Below are positions 8,612 to 16,959 of a DNA stretch of 64,000 nt, piece by piece (position 1 is the stretch's first letter; the number at the start of each line of letters is the position of its first letter). A model generated the notes under the pieces. It was not told the DNA's origin. It worked only from the letters and a program-made list of their open reading frames with translations, and made no database searches. The translations under genes and the position numbers were made by a program. The stretch comes from Acetothermia bacterium UBA7521 (GTDB lineage: Bacteria > Bipolaricaulota > Bipolaricaulia > Bipolaricaulales > Bipolaricaulaceae), in NCBI GenBank assembly GCA_002479455.1, contig DLNB01000033.1, positions 206 through 64,205 on the forward strand, read 5' to 3'.

Positions 8612-9546
8612 CAGTCCTCCTTCTCCGAACGCAGGGTGTGGCCGAGCTCCTCAAGGCGCTCTTCAAGCCGGATCAGGGTTTTCTCACCGAATCCGTGGAT
8701 ATCGGAGACCTCTTCACGGGTCCGCGCGAGGAGATCGGCCAACGTGATGACCCCTTCCTCGCGGAGCAAGTTGCAGGCACGGACCTCAAACCCCAACTCG
8801 CCCAACGGCTGAAGAAGCTCCTCCGATAGCTCGGCCTCGACCTCGCGACCCCCAACCTCCCCTCCCGCCCCGTCGAGCAATGTCATGTGTTCGCGTAGAA
8901 CCCGCACAGCCTGACCCACCGCTTCAGCGGGGGTGATCGCTCCGTTCGTCCACACGTCGAGGAGCAACCGCTCGTACCCGGACCGCCCACCGACGCGGGT
9001 GGGTTCGACCGTGAAGTTGACGCGCTCGACCAAGGAAAAGTCGGCATCCACGGGGACGAGGGACAGGGGCGCGTCATCTCGCTTGTTCTCTTCGGCCGGG
9101 CGAAATCCCCGACCCACCTCGACCTCCATCTCCAACTCGAGCTTCCCCTTCTTCTCAAGTGTGGCGATGAGATGATCCGGGTTCACGATCTCGACCCCGG
9201 TCGGCGTCTCGATATCCCCCGCCCGGACCTCGCCGGGGCCCGTCGCGTTCAGGTAGAGGCGATGCAGGGCTTCGTCCTGGCAGCGAATCGCGAGGCCCTT
9301 CAGGTTGAGAACAATGTGGAGCACATCCTCACGCACACCCGCAATCGTGTCGTACTCGTGGAAGTGACCCGGGAACAGCACCCGCACCACCGCGGCCCCA
9401 GGAATCGCCGACAGGAGCACCCTACGCAGGGCATTGCCCAACGTCGTGGCATAGCCGCGTTCCAACGGAGCTACGACCAACCTTCCGTAGCGAGGATCGT
9501 CGGATTCTGCCCAAGTTGCCGTCTCTGGGTACACAAAGGGCGTCAT
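8611..9546 (-). CDS. rpoA: RNA polymerase subunit alpha
   Basis: A 311-residue alpha subunit. The N-terminal dimerisation domain (to about residue 225) includes PLERGYATTLGNALRRVLLSA, and the C-terminal domain (from about 240) carries EVRACNLLREEGVITLADLL and IHGFGEKTLIRLEERL, which bind UP-element DNA and activators; the arginine equivalent to E. coli R265 is present. The ATG at 9546 is preferred to a GTG further upstream that would overlap rpsD; the gap to rpsD is 1 bp. Position between rpsD and rplQ is the standard alpha-operon order. Confidence 0.97.
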   Translation of the reverse strand: MTPFVYPETATWAESDDPRYGRLVVAPLERGYATTLGNALRRVLLSAIPGAAVVRVLFPGHFHEYDTIAGVREDVLHIVLNLKGLAIRCQDEALHRLYLNATGPGEVRAGDIETPTGVEIVNPDHLIATLEKKGKLELEMEVEVGRGFRPAEENKRDDAPLSLVPVDADFSLVERVNFTVEPTRVGGRSGYERLLLDVWTNGAITPAEAVGQAVRVLREHMTLLDGAGGEVGGREVEAELSEELLQPLGELGFEVRACNLLREEGVITLADLLARTREEVSDIHGFGEKTLIRLEERLEELGHTLRSEKED

Positions 9547-9547
9547 G

Positions 9548-10171
9548 TTACCTCGAGTAGAACTCCACAATCAGGTTCATCTTGATCGACTGCTCGATCT
9601 CCTCAACGCTCGGCTCGGCGTTCACCTGGATCCGCAATCCCTCCAGATCCCGCGTCAGCCAGTTTGGAACGGGCCGCCGCTCGGCCGCCTCTTTGATCTG
9701 GGCTCGCAGCTTGTCGCGGGACTGGGCCTTCACCTCGACGATATCCCCTTCGCCTATCAGGTGCGACGCGATGTCGGACCGACGCCCGTTCACGAGGACA
9801 TGGCCATGGCCGACGATCTGACGGGCCTGGTTGCGGGAATGGGCAAACCCAGCACGGTAGATGACGTTGTCCAAGCGCGTCTCAAGCTGCTTGAGAATCG
9901 CCTCGCCCGTGACGCCCTTCCACTTCTTGCCCGCCTCTACGTACCGGCGAAACTGGGCCTCGCGAACGCCGTAAATCCTCTTCAGTTTCTGCTTTTCGCG
10001 GATACGGATCGCGTACGGAGTCGCCCGCCGCCGAAAGCGGCTGTGCTGGCCTGGGACCTGAGGCCGCTTCGAGACCGGGCATTGTGTCGAATAGCAGCGA
10101 TCTCCACGCAGGAAGAGCTTCACGCCCTCCCGTCGACACACCCTGCACTTCGGACCTGCGTACCTGCCCAT
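9548..10171 (-). CDS. rpsD: 30S ribosomal protein S4
   Basis: A 207-residue S4, the 16S rRNA primary binder and usual autogenous regulator of alpha operons. The N-terminus carries a zinc-type cysteine set (C-x2-C in CRVCRREG and the CYSTQC pair), so this is the C+ form. The central LDNVIYRAGFAHSRNQARQIVGHGHVLVNG is the S4 RNA-binding fold. The ribosome site GGAGGCGGCGAGG starts right after the shortened rpsK stop. Confidence 0.97.
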   Translation of the reverse strand: MGRYAGPKCRVCRREGVKLFLRGDRCYSTQCPVSKRPQVPGQHSRFRRRATPYAIRIREKQKLKRIYGVREAQFRRYVEAGKKWKGVTGEAILKQLETRLDNVIYRAGFAHSRNQARQIVGHGHVLVNGRRSDIASHLIGEGDIVEVKAQSRDKLRAQIKEAAERRPVPNWLTRDLEGLRIQVNAEPSVEEIEQSIKMNLIVEFYSR

Positions 10172-10183
10172 CCTCGCCGCCTC

Positions 10184-10531
10184 CTAACTGTGACTTACCG
10201 GGGTCACGTTCCGAACTTCCTCTACCTGGATCCCGAGCGAGCGGAGCGTCTGCACCACGGCCTGGCGCCCCGACCCCGTGCCATCGACGGTCACGATCAC
10301 CGACCGCACCCCGTACTCCTTCAGATCACGCACCAGGGCCTGGGTCGCCAGCTGGGCCGCGTACGGTGTGCCCTTCCGCGACCCGGTGAACCCCGCCGTG
10401 CCCCCGGACTGCCAGCCCACCGCGTTGCCGGTGGGGTCGGTTACGGTGATGATCGTGTTGTTGAACGTGGAGTGCACGTGCACCCGCGCTCGGTCGAGAC
10501 GAATCGCCTTCTTCTTCCGCGCCTGGGCCAT
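10184..10531 (-). CDS. rpsK: 30S ribosomal protein S11, C-terminally short
   Basis: A 115-residue S11 with all core features (ARVHVHSTFNNTIITVTD, GGTAGFTGSRKGTPYAAQLA, VDGTGSGRQAVVQTL). It stops at NVTPVSHS, whereas S11 normally continues with a further basic NGCRPPKKRRV-type tail of about 11 residues. Neither other frame encodes such a tail: the bases after the stop are the rpsD ribosome site. The start ATG overlaps the rpsM stop (TAATG). The truncation appears real in this assembly and is odd for a nearly universal tail. Confidence 0.94.
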   Translation of the reverse strand: MAQARKKKAIRLDRARVHVHSTFNNTIITVTDPTGNAVGWQSGGTAGFTGSRKGTPYAAQLATQALVRDLKEYGVRSVIVTVDGTGSGRQAVVQTLRSLGIQVEEVRNVTPVSHS

Positions 10532-10896
10532 TACTTCCTCTTCCCGGCCTTCGCCGGCCGCGGGCCCTTCCAGGTTCGGGCGTTTGTCCGCGTCTTTTGA
10601 CCCCGTACGGGAAGTCCGGCCTTGTGCCGCGTCCCGCGGTAGCAGCCGATGTCGATCATGCGCTGCACGTTGGCCCGCACCTGCCGCCGAAGATCACCCT
10701 CGACGAGCTGCGACTCCACCTCGCGCCGCAGGGCAGTCACATCCTGCTCGGTCAAGTCCATGACCTTTGTGTCCGAAGCCACGTTGGTTCGCTCCAGAAT
10801 CTCCTGTGCCCGCGATGACCCGATCCCGTAGATGTAGGTCAAGGCCACGGCAATCTGCTTCTTCGCCGGTAGGTTGATGCCCGCAATCCGTGCCAT
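10531..10896 (-). CDS. rpsM: 30S ribosomal protein S13
   Basis: A 121-residue S13 of the small-subunit head, contacting P-site tRNA through its basic tail. MARIAGINLPAKKQIAVALTYIYGIG, the helix-two-turn-helix region, and CYRGTRHKAGLPVRGQKTRTNARTWKG are the classic family segments, ending in a lysine-rich tail. It is the third gene of the infA-rpmJ-rpsM-rpsK-rpsD series and sits 3 bp after rpmJ. Confidence 0.97.
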   Translation of the reverse strand: MARIAGINLPAKKQIAVALTYIYGIGSSRAQEILERTNVASDTKVMDLTEQDVTALRREVESQLVEGDLRRQVRANVQRMIDIGCYRGTRHKAGLPVRGQKTRTNARTWKGPRPAKAGKRK

Positions 10897-10899
10897 GTC

Positions 10900-11013
10900 C
10901 TATCCCTGCCGCTGCTTGTGCTTGGGGTTACGGCACACAACCCACAGCCGTCCCGTGCGGCGGATGACCCGGCACTTCTCGCAGATCTTTTTCACCGAAC
11001 TCCGGACCTTCAT
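10900..11013 (-). CDS. rpmJ: 50S ribosomal protein L36 (C+ form)
   Basis: A 37-residue L36 that starts at ATG 11013, fixed by the typical MKVRSSVKKICEKC opening. C11, C14, C27 and H32 form the zinc-binding CCCH set (C-x2-C-x12-C-x4-H), so it is the zinc-dependent version. It lies between infA and rpsM, as in most bacteria. Confidence 0.96.
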   Translation of the reverse strand: MKVRSSVKKICEKCRVIRRTGRLWVVCRNPKHKQRQG

Positions 11014-11024
11014 CCTCGCCTCCT

Positions 11025-11243
11025 CTACGTTTCCCGGTACACGATCCGTCCCCGAGTGAGGTCGTACGGGGAAAACTCGACGATCACCCGATCCCCGACC
11101 ACCACCCGGATGAAGTTCTTCCGCATCCGCCCCGAGGCCACGCATAGCGCATCGTGCTCGTTGTCCAGTTTCACCCGATACATCGAATCGGGGAGCACTT
11201 CGGTCACTTCCCCGCGCGCCCGGATCACGTCCTTCTTCGACAA
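11025..11243 (-). CDS. infA: Translation initiation factor IF-1
   Basis: A 72-residue OB-fold protein that binds the 30S A site during initiation. Core motifs: VTEVLPDSMYRVKLDNEH, GRMRKNFIRVVVGDRV, EFSPYDLTRGRIVYR. I choose a TTG start at 11243 (MSKKDVI...) because GGAGG lies 4 nt upstream and the length then equals the family norm; the frame is open further, to 11276, but those extra residues overlap map and are unconserved. It overlaps the 3' end of map by 19 bases. One departure from consensus is LCVASGR where HISGK is usual. Confidence 0.92.
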   Translation of the reverse strand: MSKKDVIRARGEVTEVLPDSMYRVKLDNEHDALCVASGRMRKNFIRVVVGDRVIVEFSPYDLTRGRIVYRET

Positions 11244-12001
11244 AAGGCCTCCCAAATCCAACCCGTCAGCACCCAAGGCCCGGATGAGGTGACAACCACC
11301 ATCTCCTCATAATGCGCGGCGAGCGCGCCACTCGCCGTAACCGCAGTCCACCCATCGCCCCGCACATGAACAGGAAGATCATCTCCCTTCACCATCGGTT
11401 CCGGGCAGAGAACCATCCCCTCCCGCAAGGCCATCCCCTTGCCCGGATCCCCGAAACTCGGAATCTGCGGGTCTTCATGGAGATCACGGCCAATGCCATG
11501 CCCCACGAACTCCCGCACCACGTGAAACCCATGGCCACTCACGTACCGGCCGATGGCGTGGGACAGATCCGAAACGTACCCACCAAGTCTAGCTGCCCTA
11601 ATCGCATCCCGCAAGGCATCGCGCGTGACCTCGAGCAGCCGCTCGGCCTCGGGGCCGATCTGCCCTACCCCCACCGTCACCGCCGCGTCGGCGTAGTACC
11701 CCACCCGTTTCAGTCCCAGGTCGAGGGACACGATATCGCCCTCGCGCAGCCTCCGTGCAGAGGGGATGCCATGAACAATCTCCTCGTTCACCGACACGCA
11801 AAGTGTAGCCGGGTACCCACGGTAGCCCTTGAACGCGGGTTCGGCCCCTGCCGCTCGAATTCGCCCCTCGGCCAACCGGTCGAGTTCCAACGTTTCGATG
11901 CCCGGCTGCACGGCAAGCGCGACATCGACGAGAATACCCGCAAGAAGCTGGGCGTTCTCCGCAACAACCTCAATCTCAGCTTCCGTCTTGAGGGCGATCA
12001 C
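11225..12001 (-). CDS. map: Methionine aminopeptidase, type I
   Basis: A 258-residue MetAP that removes N-terminal methionine. Metal ligands fall in the expected places: D in SLDLGLKRVG, D in YYADAAVTV, H in EFVGHGIGRDLHEDP, E in MVLCPEPMV and E in AHYEEMVVVT; the substrate-binding H is in FHVVREFVGHG. The GTG at 12001 overlaps the adk stop as GTGA, which fixes the start and gives the usual type Ia length. The adk-map-infA order is standard for spc-alpha operons. The last dozen residues (GWIWEAFCRRRT) run into infA and are probably not functional. Confidence 0.94.
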   Translation of the reverse strand: MIALKTEAEIEVVAENAQLLAGILVDVALAVQPGIETLELDRLAEGRIRAAGAEPAFKGYRGYPATLCVSVNEEIVHGIPSARRLREGDIVSLDLGLKRVGYYADAAVTVGVGQIGPEAERLLEVTRDALRDAIRAARLGGYVSDLSHAIGRYVSGHGFHVVREFVGHGIGRDLHEDPQIPSFGDPGKGMALREGMVLCPEPMVKGDDLPVHVRGDGWTAVTASGALAAHYEEMVVVTSSGPWVLTGWIWEAFCRRRT

Positions 12002-12621
12002 GATCGGAGTATCTTGGCAACGTCGGCAGCCACTTGGTCGGGCGATCGAGCGGCGTCTACCGCTTTGAGCAGACCCTGACGGGCGTAGTGCTCGACGAGG
12101 GGACGCGAGTCCTTTTCGTACACCTCGTACCGGCGCGCCACCACTTCGGGTGTGTCGTCCGGCCGCTGACGAAGCTCCCCACCGCACCGATCGCAGAGTC
12201 CCTCGGTGCGCGGCCGTTGGGTGACAACGTTGTACACCGCCCCGCACGCCCTGCACACCCGTCGGCTCCCCAGCCGCCGCACGACCTCGTCCTTCGCGAC
12301 AGCGAGGTTGACCACCACGTGTACCGGGAGGAACTCGGCCAATCCCTCAGCCTGGGCCAGCGTGCGCGGGAAGCCGTCGAGAAGCACGCCCTGTTGGTCT
12401 TTCACCTTTTCCTGAACCATCGCCAACACCACGGCGTCCGGCACGAGTTCTCCTCGCTCCATGAACGTTCGGGCGCGCTGCCCGAGCTCAGTACCCCGTG
12501 CCGCCTCGTCCCGCAGAACGTCGCCCGTCGAGAGATGGAGAAGCCCCGCCTCCTTCGCCACTCGGACCGCGATCGTCCCCTTTCCCGCCCCGGGCGGACC
12601 GAGGAGAACGACGTTCCTCAC
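11998..12621 (-). CDS. adk: Adenylate kinase
   Basis: A 207-residue adenylate kinase (AMP + ATP to 2 ADP). P-loop GPPGAGKGT (8-16), AMP-binding STGDVLRD and LLDGFPRTLAQAEGL are present. The LID domain carries a zinc site (C-x2-C in VCRACGAVYN and C-x2-C in LCDRCGGEL), common in Gram-positive and thermophilic enzymes. The ATG at 12621 overlaps the secY stop by 4 nt, as in many spc operons. Confidence 0.96.
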   Translation of the reverse strand: MRNVVLLGPPGAGKGTIAVRVAKEAGLLHLSTGDVLRDEAARGTELGQRARTFMERGELVPDAVVLAMVQEKVKDQQGVLLDGFPRTLAQAEGLAEFLPVHVVVNLAVAKDEVVRRLGSRRVCRACGAVYNVVTQRPRTEGLCDRCGGELRQRPDDTPEVVARRYEVYEKDSRPLVEHYARQGLLKAVDAARSPDQVAADVAKILRS

Positions 12622-13910
12622 AGACCTTTCCTCCCCAGGAACGCGGACCCCTTGACAAGGGATTCGTACTGGCGCATCACGAGGTGAGCCTCGATCTGCA
12701 TGATCGTGTCAATGCCCACGCCAACAAGGATGAGGATCGATGTACCGCCAATCGAGAACCCCCGCATGCCGGATAGGGCCGAGAAGATGAACGGCAACAC
12801 GGCGATTCCGGCTAGGAACACTCCACCCACGAGGAGGAGTCGGTTCGTCACCGATCCCAGATAGTCCGCCGTGGGTTGCCCGGGCCGAACCCCAGGGACG
12901 AACCCACCTGCCTCGCGGAGATTCTTCGCGATGTCGTTGGGATCAAACACGAGCGACGAGTAGAAGTAAGTGAAAAAGAAAATGAGGAGCACGTAAGCCA
13001 CGAGGTAGATCGTGCTCCCCGGAGCAACGTAACTCTGGAGCCAGTTCAGTTGGGGAATCCAGGTCGCGATCGAGCTGGGGAGGGTGAGGATCGCTGAAGC
13101 GAAGATGATCGGGATCACGCCGCCCTGGTTCACCCGCAGCGGCAGGTGGGTCGTGTGCCCGCCGTACACCCGTCGCCCTGAGGTGCGCTTGGCGTACTGG
13201 ATGACGATCTTGCGCTGGCCCTGCTGGATGATGACGGTGAGGGCGACCACGGCCACGAACATGCCGATCAGGCCGATCCCCCACAATGGATGAACTGTGC
13301 CTGCCGAGATCTCCAGCGCCGCCTGCTGGATCTCCGCGGGGAAGCGGGCCACGATCCCGGCCATAATCAGCATTGAAATTCCATTCCCCACGCCGTTTTC
13401 TGTCATCCGTTCTCCAACCCACATCAGGAAGACCGAACCCGCGGTGAGGGTGATGATCGTGCTCAGGAAGAAACCCACAGATGGCTGGGCCAGTCCGTAC
13501 TGAACCACAAGAACGCCCATCGCGTAGGACTGGACAAGCGCCAGGGCAACCGTTCCCCACCGCGTGTACTGGGTGAGCTTCTTCCGGCCTTCCCGACCCT
13601 CTTCCTGGAGCTTCTTCAGCTTCGGGAACGCCGGGATGAGGAGCGACAAAATGATCGAGGCGTTGATGTACGGAATCACGCCGAGCGAGAACAGCGAGAA
13701 CTGCTGGAGGGCCCCCCCTGTGAACAGGTTGATGAACTGAAACAAACCTGCTCCGAACGCGCCGGAAAGCACATCGGCAAGCTGCTTCGTGTCCACGCCC
13801 GGAACGGGGATGTGGGCCCCGATTCGGAACACAAGGAGCATCCCCAAGGTGTAGAGAATCCTCCGCCGCAGTTCCTCAACGGCAAACAGCTGCTGAATGC
13901 GTCCCAGCAC
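12618..13910 (-). CDS. secY: Protein translocase subunit SecY
   Basis: A 430-residue membrane channel of the Sec pathway with about ten transmembrane helices. Conserved segments include RIGAHIPVPGVDT near the plug, SVFLMWVGERMTENGVGNGISMLI, and the cytoplasmic loop KRTSGRRVYGGHTTHLPLRVNQGGVIPIIFA. The GTG start at 13910 abuts the rplO stop. SecY-adk-map is the usual spc-operon continuation. Confidence 0.97.
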   Translation of the reverse strand: MLGRIQQLFAVEELRRRILYTLGMLLVFRIGAHIPVPGVDTKQLADVLSGAFGAGLFQFINLFTGGALQQFSLFSLGVIPYINASIILSLLIPAFPKLKKLQEEGREGRKKLTQYTRWGTVALALVQSYAMGVLVVQYGLAQPSVGFFLSTIITLTAGSVFLMWVGERMTENGVGNGISMLIMAGIVARFPAEIQQAALEISAGTVHPLWGIGLIGMFVAVVALTVIIQQGQRKIVIQYAKRTSGRRVYGGHTTHLPLRVNQGGVIPIIFASAILTLPSSIATWIPQLNWLQSYVAPGSTIYLVAYVLLIFFFTYFYSSLVFDPNDIAKNLREAGGFVPGVRPGQPTADYLGSVTNRLLLVGGVFLAGIAVLPFIFSALSGMRGFSIGGTSILILVGVGIDTIMQIEAHLVMRQYESLVKGSAFLGRKGL

Positions 13911-14399
13911 CTACGCCTCCTCGCCCGAGCCTGCATCCACCGACAACGACGGCTCACCTTCTGCGCGACCGCCGGCGGCCTCGATCTTCTCCCGCGCCTT
14001 CTGGCTAAACCGGTCCGCCTTCACCACCAGCGCTTTCGTCAGCTCACCCTGGCCCAAGACCTTCAGACCACACTTGGGGGTCTTGACGAGGCCCCGAGCT
14101 GCGAGCACATCCAACGACACCTCATCGCCTGCTGCAAACTGGGCATCCAGGTCGCCCACATTCACCACGGCGTACTCGATCCGTCCCACGTTGTGGAACC
14201 CGCGTTTCGGAAACCTCATCCAAAACGGCGTCTGCCCACCTTCGTACCCTGGGCGGACCGTGACCCCAGAACGGGAGTTCTGGCCCTTCGTTCCCTTGCC
14301 GCACTCGTGCCCACCGTGGCCCGAGCTGTACCCTCGTCCAACGCGCTTCCGCCCACGCTTGCTCCCCGGGGTTGGTCGCAGGTTATCGAGTCTCAGCAT
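13911..14399 (-). CDS. rplO: 50S ribosomal protein L15
   Basis: A 162-residue L15, somewhat longer than the usual 145 because of an acidic C-terminal extension (AEGEPSLSVDAGSGEEA). The glycine-rich N-terminus (RGRKRVGRGYSSGHGGHECGKGTKGQ) threads into 23S rRNA. The ATG at 14399 overlaps rpsE by 17 bases; the rpmD (L30) gene that normally separates rpsE and rplO is absent. Confidence 0.96.
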   Translation of the reverse strand: MLRLDNLRPTPGSKRGRKRVGRGYSSGHGGHECGKGTKGQNSRSGVTVRPGYEGGQTPFWMRFPKRGFHNVGRIEYAVVNVGDLDAQFAAGDEVSLDVLAARGLVKTPKCGLKVLGQGELTKALVVKADRFSQKAREKIEAAGGRAEGEPSLSVDAGSGEEA

Positions 14400-14895
14400 C
14401 CTCGACCTCCAAGATCTCCTCGACGGTCTTTCCCCGTCGGACCGCGACCATTTCCACACCTTCCATTTGGCAGAACCCGTCCAGGGTCGCTCGCGCCAGG
14501 TTGAGCGGGTTGGTGGAGCGAAGGGCCTTCGTGAGAATGTTGCGGATCCCGGCGATGCGGCACACCGCTCCCACCGTTCTCCCCGCAATGACGCCGGTGC
14601 CCGGATACGCCGGTCGCAACAGCACTTTGGCCGCTCCGAACGCCCCCCGCACCTCATGGGGGATCGTTCCGTCTTGAATCGGGACAGAGATCAAGTGCTT
14701 CATCGCGTCCCGAATCGCTTGCTGCACGGCCTGGGGAATCTCGACGGATTTGCCGACCCCCACCCCAACCCGGCCCGCGCTGTCACCTGCAACGACTGTA
14801 ACGCGGAACCGAAGGCGCTTTCCGCCCTTTGTGACTTTGCCCACCCGGCGGATGTCGATGACTTCGTGTGCTGGCTGCTCCGGGTACCTCGCCAT
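14383..14895 (-). CDS. rpsE: 30S ribosomal protein S5
   Basis: A 170-residue S5, which contributes to decoding fidelity and mRNA unwinding. The dsRBD-like N-terminal half (RRVGKVTKGGKRLRFRVTVVAGD) and the C-terminal RTVGAVCRIAGIRNILTKALRSTNPLNLARATLDG are characteristic. The start overlaps the rplR stop as TGATG. Its 3' end overlaps rplO directly, confirming the missing L30 gene at this position. Confidence 0.97.
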   Translation of the reverse strand: MARYPEQPAHEVIDIRRVGKVTKGGKRLRFRVTVVAGDSAGRVGVGVGKSVEIPQAVQQAIRDAMKHLISVPIQDGTIPHEVRGAFGAAKVLLRPAYPGTGVIAGRTVGAVCRIAGIRNILTKALRSTNPLNLARATLDGFCQMEGVEMVAVRRGKTVEEILEVEDAETR

Positions 14896-15257
14896 CAGAA
14901 CTCTAGCCCTCCCTCGCGGGCCGCCTCGGCCAGGGCACGGATCTTGCCGTGGTACGGGTAGCCCGAGCGATCAAACACAACCTGTCGGATTCCGCTTTCC
15001 CGCGCCCGTTGCGCCACGAGCGATCCCACTGCGCGCGCCCCGTCCACGGTGTTCTTCACGCCTTGATCACGCAATTCTGGGCACATCGTGGAGGCCGAGA
15101 CCAGCGTCCGCCCGCTGGCGTCATCTACGAGCTGCGCGTAGACGTGGTGGAGGCTCTTGTACACGCTAAGGCGCGGGCGGGCCACGGTGCCGTGCACGCG
15201 GCGCCGAATGCGCGCCTTCCGCTTGAGTCGATGTTCCTTGCGAGTCTTCCTGATCAT
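14895..15257 (-). CDS. rplR: 50S ribosomal protein L18
   Basis: A 120-residue L18 that binds 5S rRNA together with L5. RKEHRLKRKARIRRRVHGTVARPRLSVYKS at the N-terminus and the FDRSGYPYHGKIRALAEAAREGGLEF end are family signatures. It is 5 bp downstream of rplF and overlaps rpsE by one base. Confidence 0.97.
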   Translation of the reverse strand: MIRKTRKEHRLKRKARIRRRVHGTVARPRLSVYKSLHHVYAQLVDDASGRTLVSASTMCPELRDQGVKNTVDGARAVGSLVAQRARESGIRQVVFDRSGYPYHGKIRALAEAAREGGLEF

Positions 15258-15262
15258 GGCTG

Positions 15263-15808
15263 TTACGCTTTCGCCCCCAGTTTGCCCGCCTTGCGGATGA
15301 TCTCCTCTCCGCGGTAGCGGATGCCGGTGCCCCGGTACGGCTCCGGGGGTTGGAATGCCCGGATGTCCGCCGCGACCTGACCCACAAGGCGATTGTCAAT
15401 CCCCCGCACCACAATCCTGTTAGGATCTGGGACTGAGAACTCGATACCATCGGGAATCTCGTACCGCACGGGGTGGGAATAACCGAGCTCCATGACGAGA
15501 GCTTTCCCCTCTGCCCGAGCGCGGTATCCCAGGCCCTGGATTTCCAGCTCCTTCTGCCATTTTTCGGTCACGCCGCGAACCATGTTCGCGATGAGGGCTC
15601 GGTACAAGCCATGCCGCGCACGGAACGGCGCGCGCTCCGCCTTGCGCGTCACAATGACCTCTCCTTCAACAACCGCAATGGACACGAACTCCGTCTGGTA
15701 AGGGCATTCCAGAGTCCCATGCGGACCACGGACCATGACCCGCCCTGGCTGAATCTGGACTTCAACCCCCTGCGGAATCCGAATGGGTTTCTTTCCAATC
15801 TTGGACAT
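15263..15808 (-). CDS. rplF: 50S ribosomal protein L6
   Basis: A 181-residue L6 with two tandem copies of the L6 fold. MSKIGKKPIRIPQGVEVQI opens the protein and EPYRGTGIRYRGEEIIRKAGKLGAKA, the conserved 23S-contacting end, closes it. L6 supports the GTPase-associated region and the factor-binding site. It begins one base after the rpsH stop. Confidence 0.97.
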   Translation of the reverse strand: MSKIGKKPIRIPQGVEVQIQPGRVMVRGPHGTLECPYQTEFVSIAVVEGEVIVTRKAERAPFRARHGLYRALIANMVRGVTEKWQKELEIQGLGYRARAEGKALVMELGYSHPVRYEIPDGIEFSVPDPNRIVVRGIDNRLVGQVAADIRAFQPPEPYRGTGIRYRGEEIIRKAGKLGAKA

Positions 15809-15809
15809 C

Positions 15810-16220
15810 TCACCACACCTCGTACAGGATTTCGCCGCCGATCCCCCGTCGCCGAGCCTCGCGGCCCGTCATGACACCCTGTGAGGTCGATATCACGGCG
15901 GTCCCCAGCCCTCCCCGGGTGCTCGGAATCTCGTCCGTTCCCAGATACACCCTGCGGGCCGAAGTGCTGACCCGTCGCAATCCCTGGATCGCTGGCCGAC
16001 GAAAGCGAGTTCCCTCTCGCCGGTACTTCAGTTTCAAGCGCAGTGTCGGACAGGGTTCGCCCTCCTCTACGGCATAGGACTCGATGTACCCCTCTTCTGT
16101 AAGAATCCGGGCACTGTCCACCTTCATCCGCGATGAGGGCATCGCGACCTCCTCCTTGGAACGGGCCAAGGCGTTGCGGATCCGAGCAAGCATGTCAGCA
16201 ATCGGGTCGCCAACCATCAT
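15810..16220 (-). CDS. rpsH: 30S ribosomal protein S8
   Basis: A 136-residue S8, a primary 16S rRNA binder in the platform and the spc-operon repressor in E. coli. DPIADMLARIRNALARSKEEVAMPSSRMK at the start and STSQGVMTGREARRRGIGGEILYEVW at the end match the family. Two adjacent ATGs (16220 and 16217) could serve as start. A ribosome site GGAGG lies just upstream. Confidence 0.96.
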   Translation of the reverse strand: MMVGDPIADMLARIRNALARSKEEVAMPSSRMKVDSARILTEEGYIESYAVEEGEPCPTLRLKLKYRREGTRFRRPAIQGLRRVSTSARRVYLGTDEIPSTRGGLGTAVISTSQGVMTGREARRRGIGGEILYEVW

Positions 16221-16227
16221 AGCCTCC

Positions 16228-16413
16228 TCACCACGCGGCCTTCTTCACGCCGGGAAGCTGTCCGTCCAGCGCGAGCTTGCGGAAACAAAGCCGGCACAGG
16301 CCGAAATCGCGGATGTACGCCCGCGATCGCCCGCACAGCTGGCACCGGTTGTGCTTGCGCACCGCGAACTTCGGGCGCCGGGCCGCTTTCTCGATCATCG
16401 CCTTTCGTGCCAT
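16228..16413 (-). CDS. rpsN: 30S ribosomal protein S14, zinc (type Z) form
   Basis: A 61-residue short S14 of the zinc-binding type. C24, C27, C40 and C43 form the zinc knuckle in NRCQLCGRSRAYIRDFGLCRLCFR; the C-terminal LPGVKKAAW ends in the usual KKASW-like motif. It sits between rplE and rpsH, the standard place. Confidence 0.97.
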   Translation of the reverse strand: MARKAMIEKAARRPKFAVRKHNRCQLCGRSRAYIRDFGLCRLCFRKLALDGQLPGVKKAAW

Positions 16414-16421
16414 CTCTCCCC

Positions 16422-16955
16422 CTAATCCCTTCTGAATGCGCAGCCCAACCCAGACAACAGCGCCGTGCCCTCGCGATCTGTCCGTGCGGTGGTCACGATC
16501 GTGATGTCCATCCCCTGTGCGCGCACCACATCATCGTACGATATTTCGGGGAACACCATCTGCTCTGTGATGCCGATCGAGAAGTTCCCACGTCCATCGA
16601 ACGCGTCGGGCGAGACCCCTTTGAAATCGCGGATTCCCGGGAGGGCGACGTTGAACAGCTTGTACAGGAACTCGTACGCCCGCAGGCCGCGCAGGGTCAC
16701 CATGCACCCGATGGCATCGCCTTGACGGATCTTGAAGTCGGAGACCGCGCGCTTGGCGCGTGTCACCACGGGCCTCTGTCCCGCAATCTGAGACAGGTTT
16801 TTCACGGCCCCCTCTAGGATCTTCGGGTCATCGTGTTTGCCCACGCCCATGTTGATAACCACCTTGGTCACCCTCGGCGCTTGCATCACGTTCGAGAGCC
16901 CAAGCTCCTTCATCAGTTTCGGCACAATCTCTTCTCGGTACTGTGTGTAGAGCAT
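16422..16955 (-). CDS. rplE: 50S ribosomal protein L5
   Basis: A 177-residue L5 that binds 5S rRNA and contacts P-site tRNA. YREEIVPKLMKELGLSNVMQAPRVTKVVINMGVG opens it and GRGNFSIGITEQMVFPEI plus GMDITIVTTARTDREGTALLSGLG close it, all standard. It begins 4 bp after rplX. Confidence 0.97.
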   Translation of the reverse strand: MLYTQYREEIVPKLMKELGLSNVMQAPRVTKVVINMGVGKHDDPKILEGAVKNLSQIAGQRPVVTRAKRAVSDFKIRQGDAIGCMVTLRGLRAYEFLYKLFNVALPGIRDFKGVSPDAFDGRGNFSIGITEQMVFPEISYDDVVRAQGMDITIVTTARTDREGTALLSGLGCAFRRD

Positions 16956-16959
16956 GGCC

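Noticed and set aside
11244..11276. Longer infA starting at 11276
   Set aside because: Those residues overlap map and are not conserved; a TTG at 11243 with GGAGG 4 nt upstream gives the normal length.
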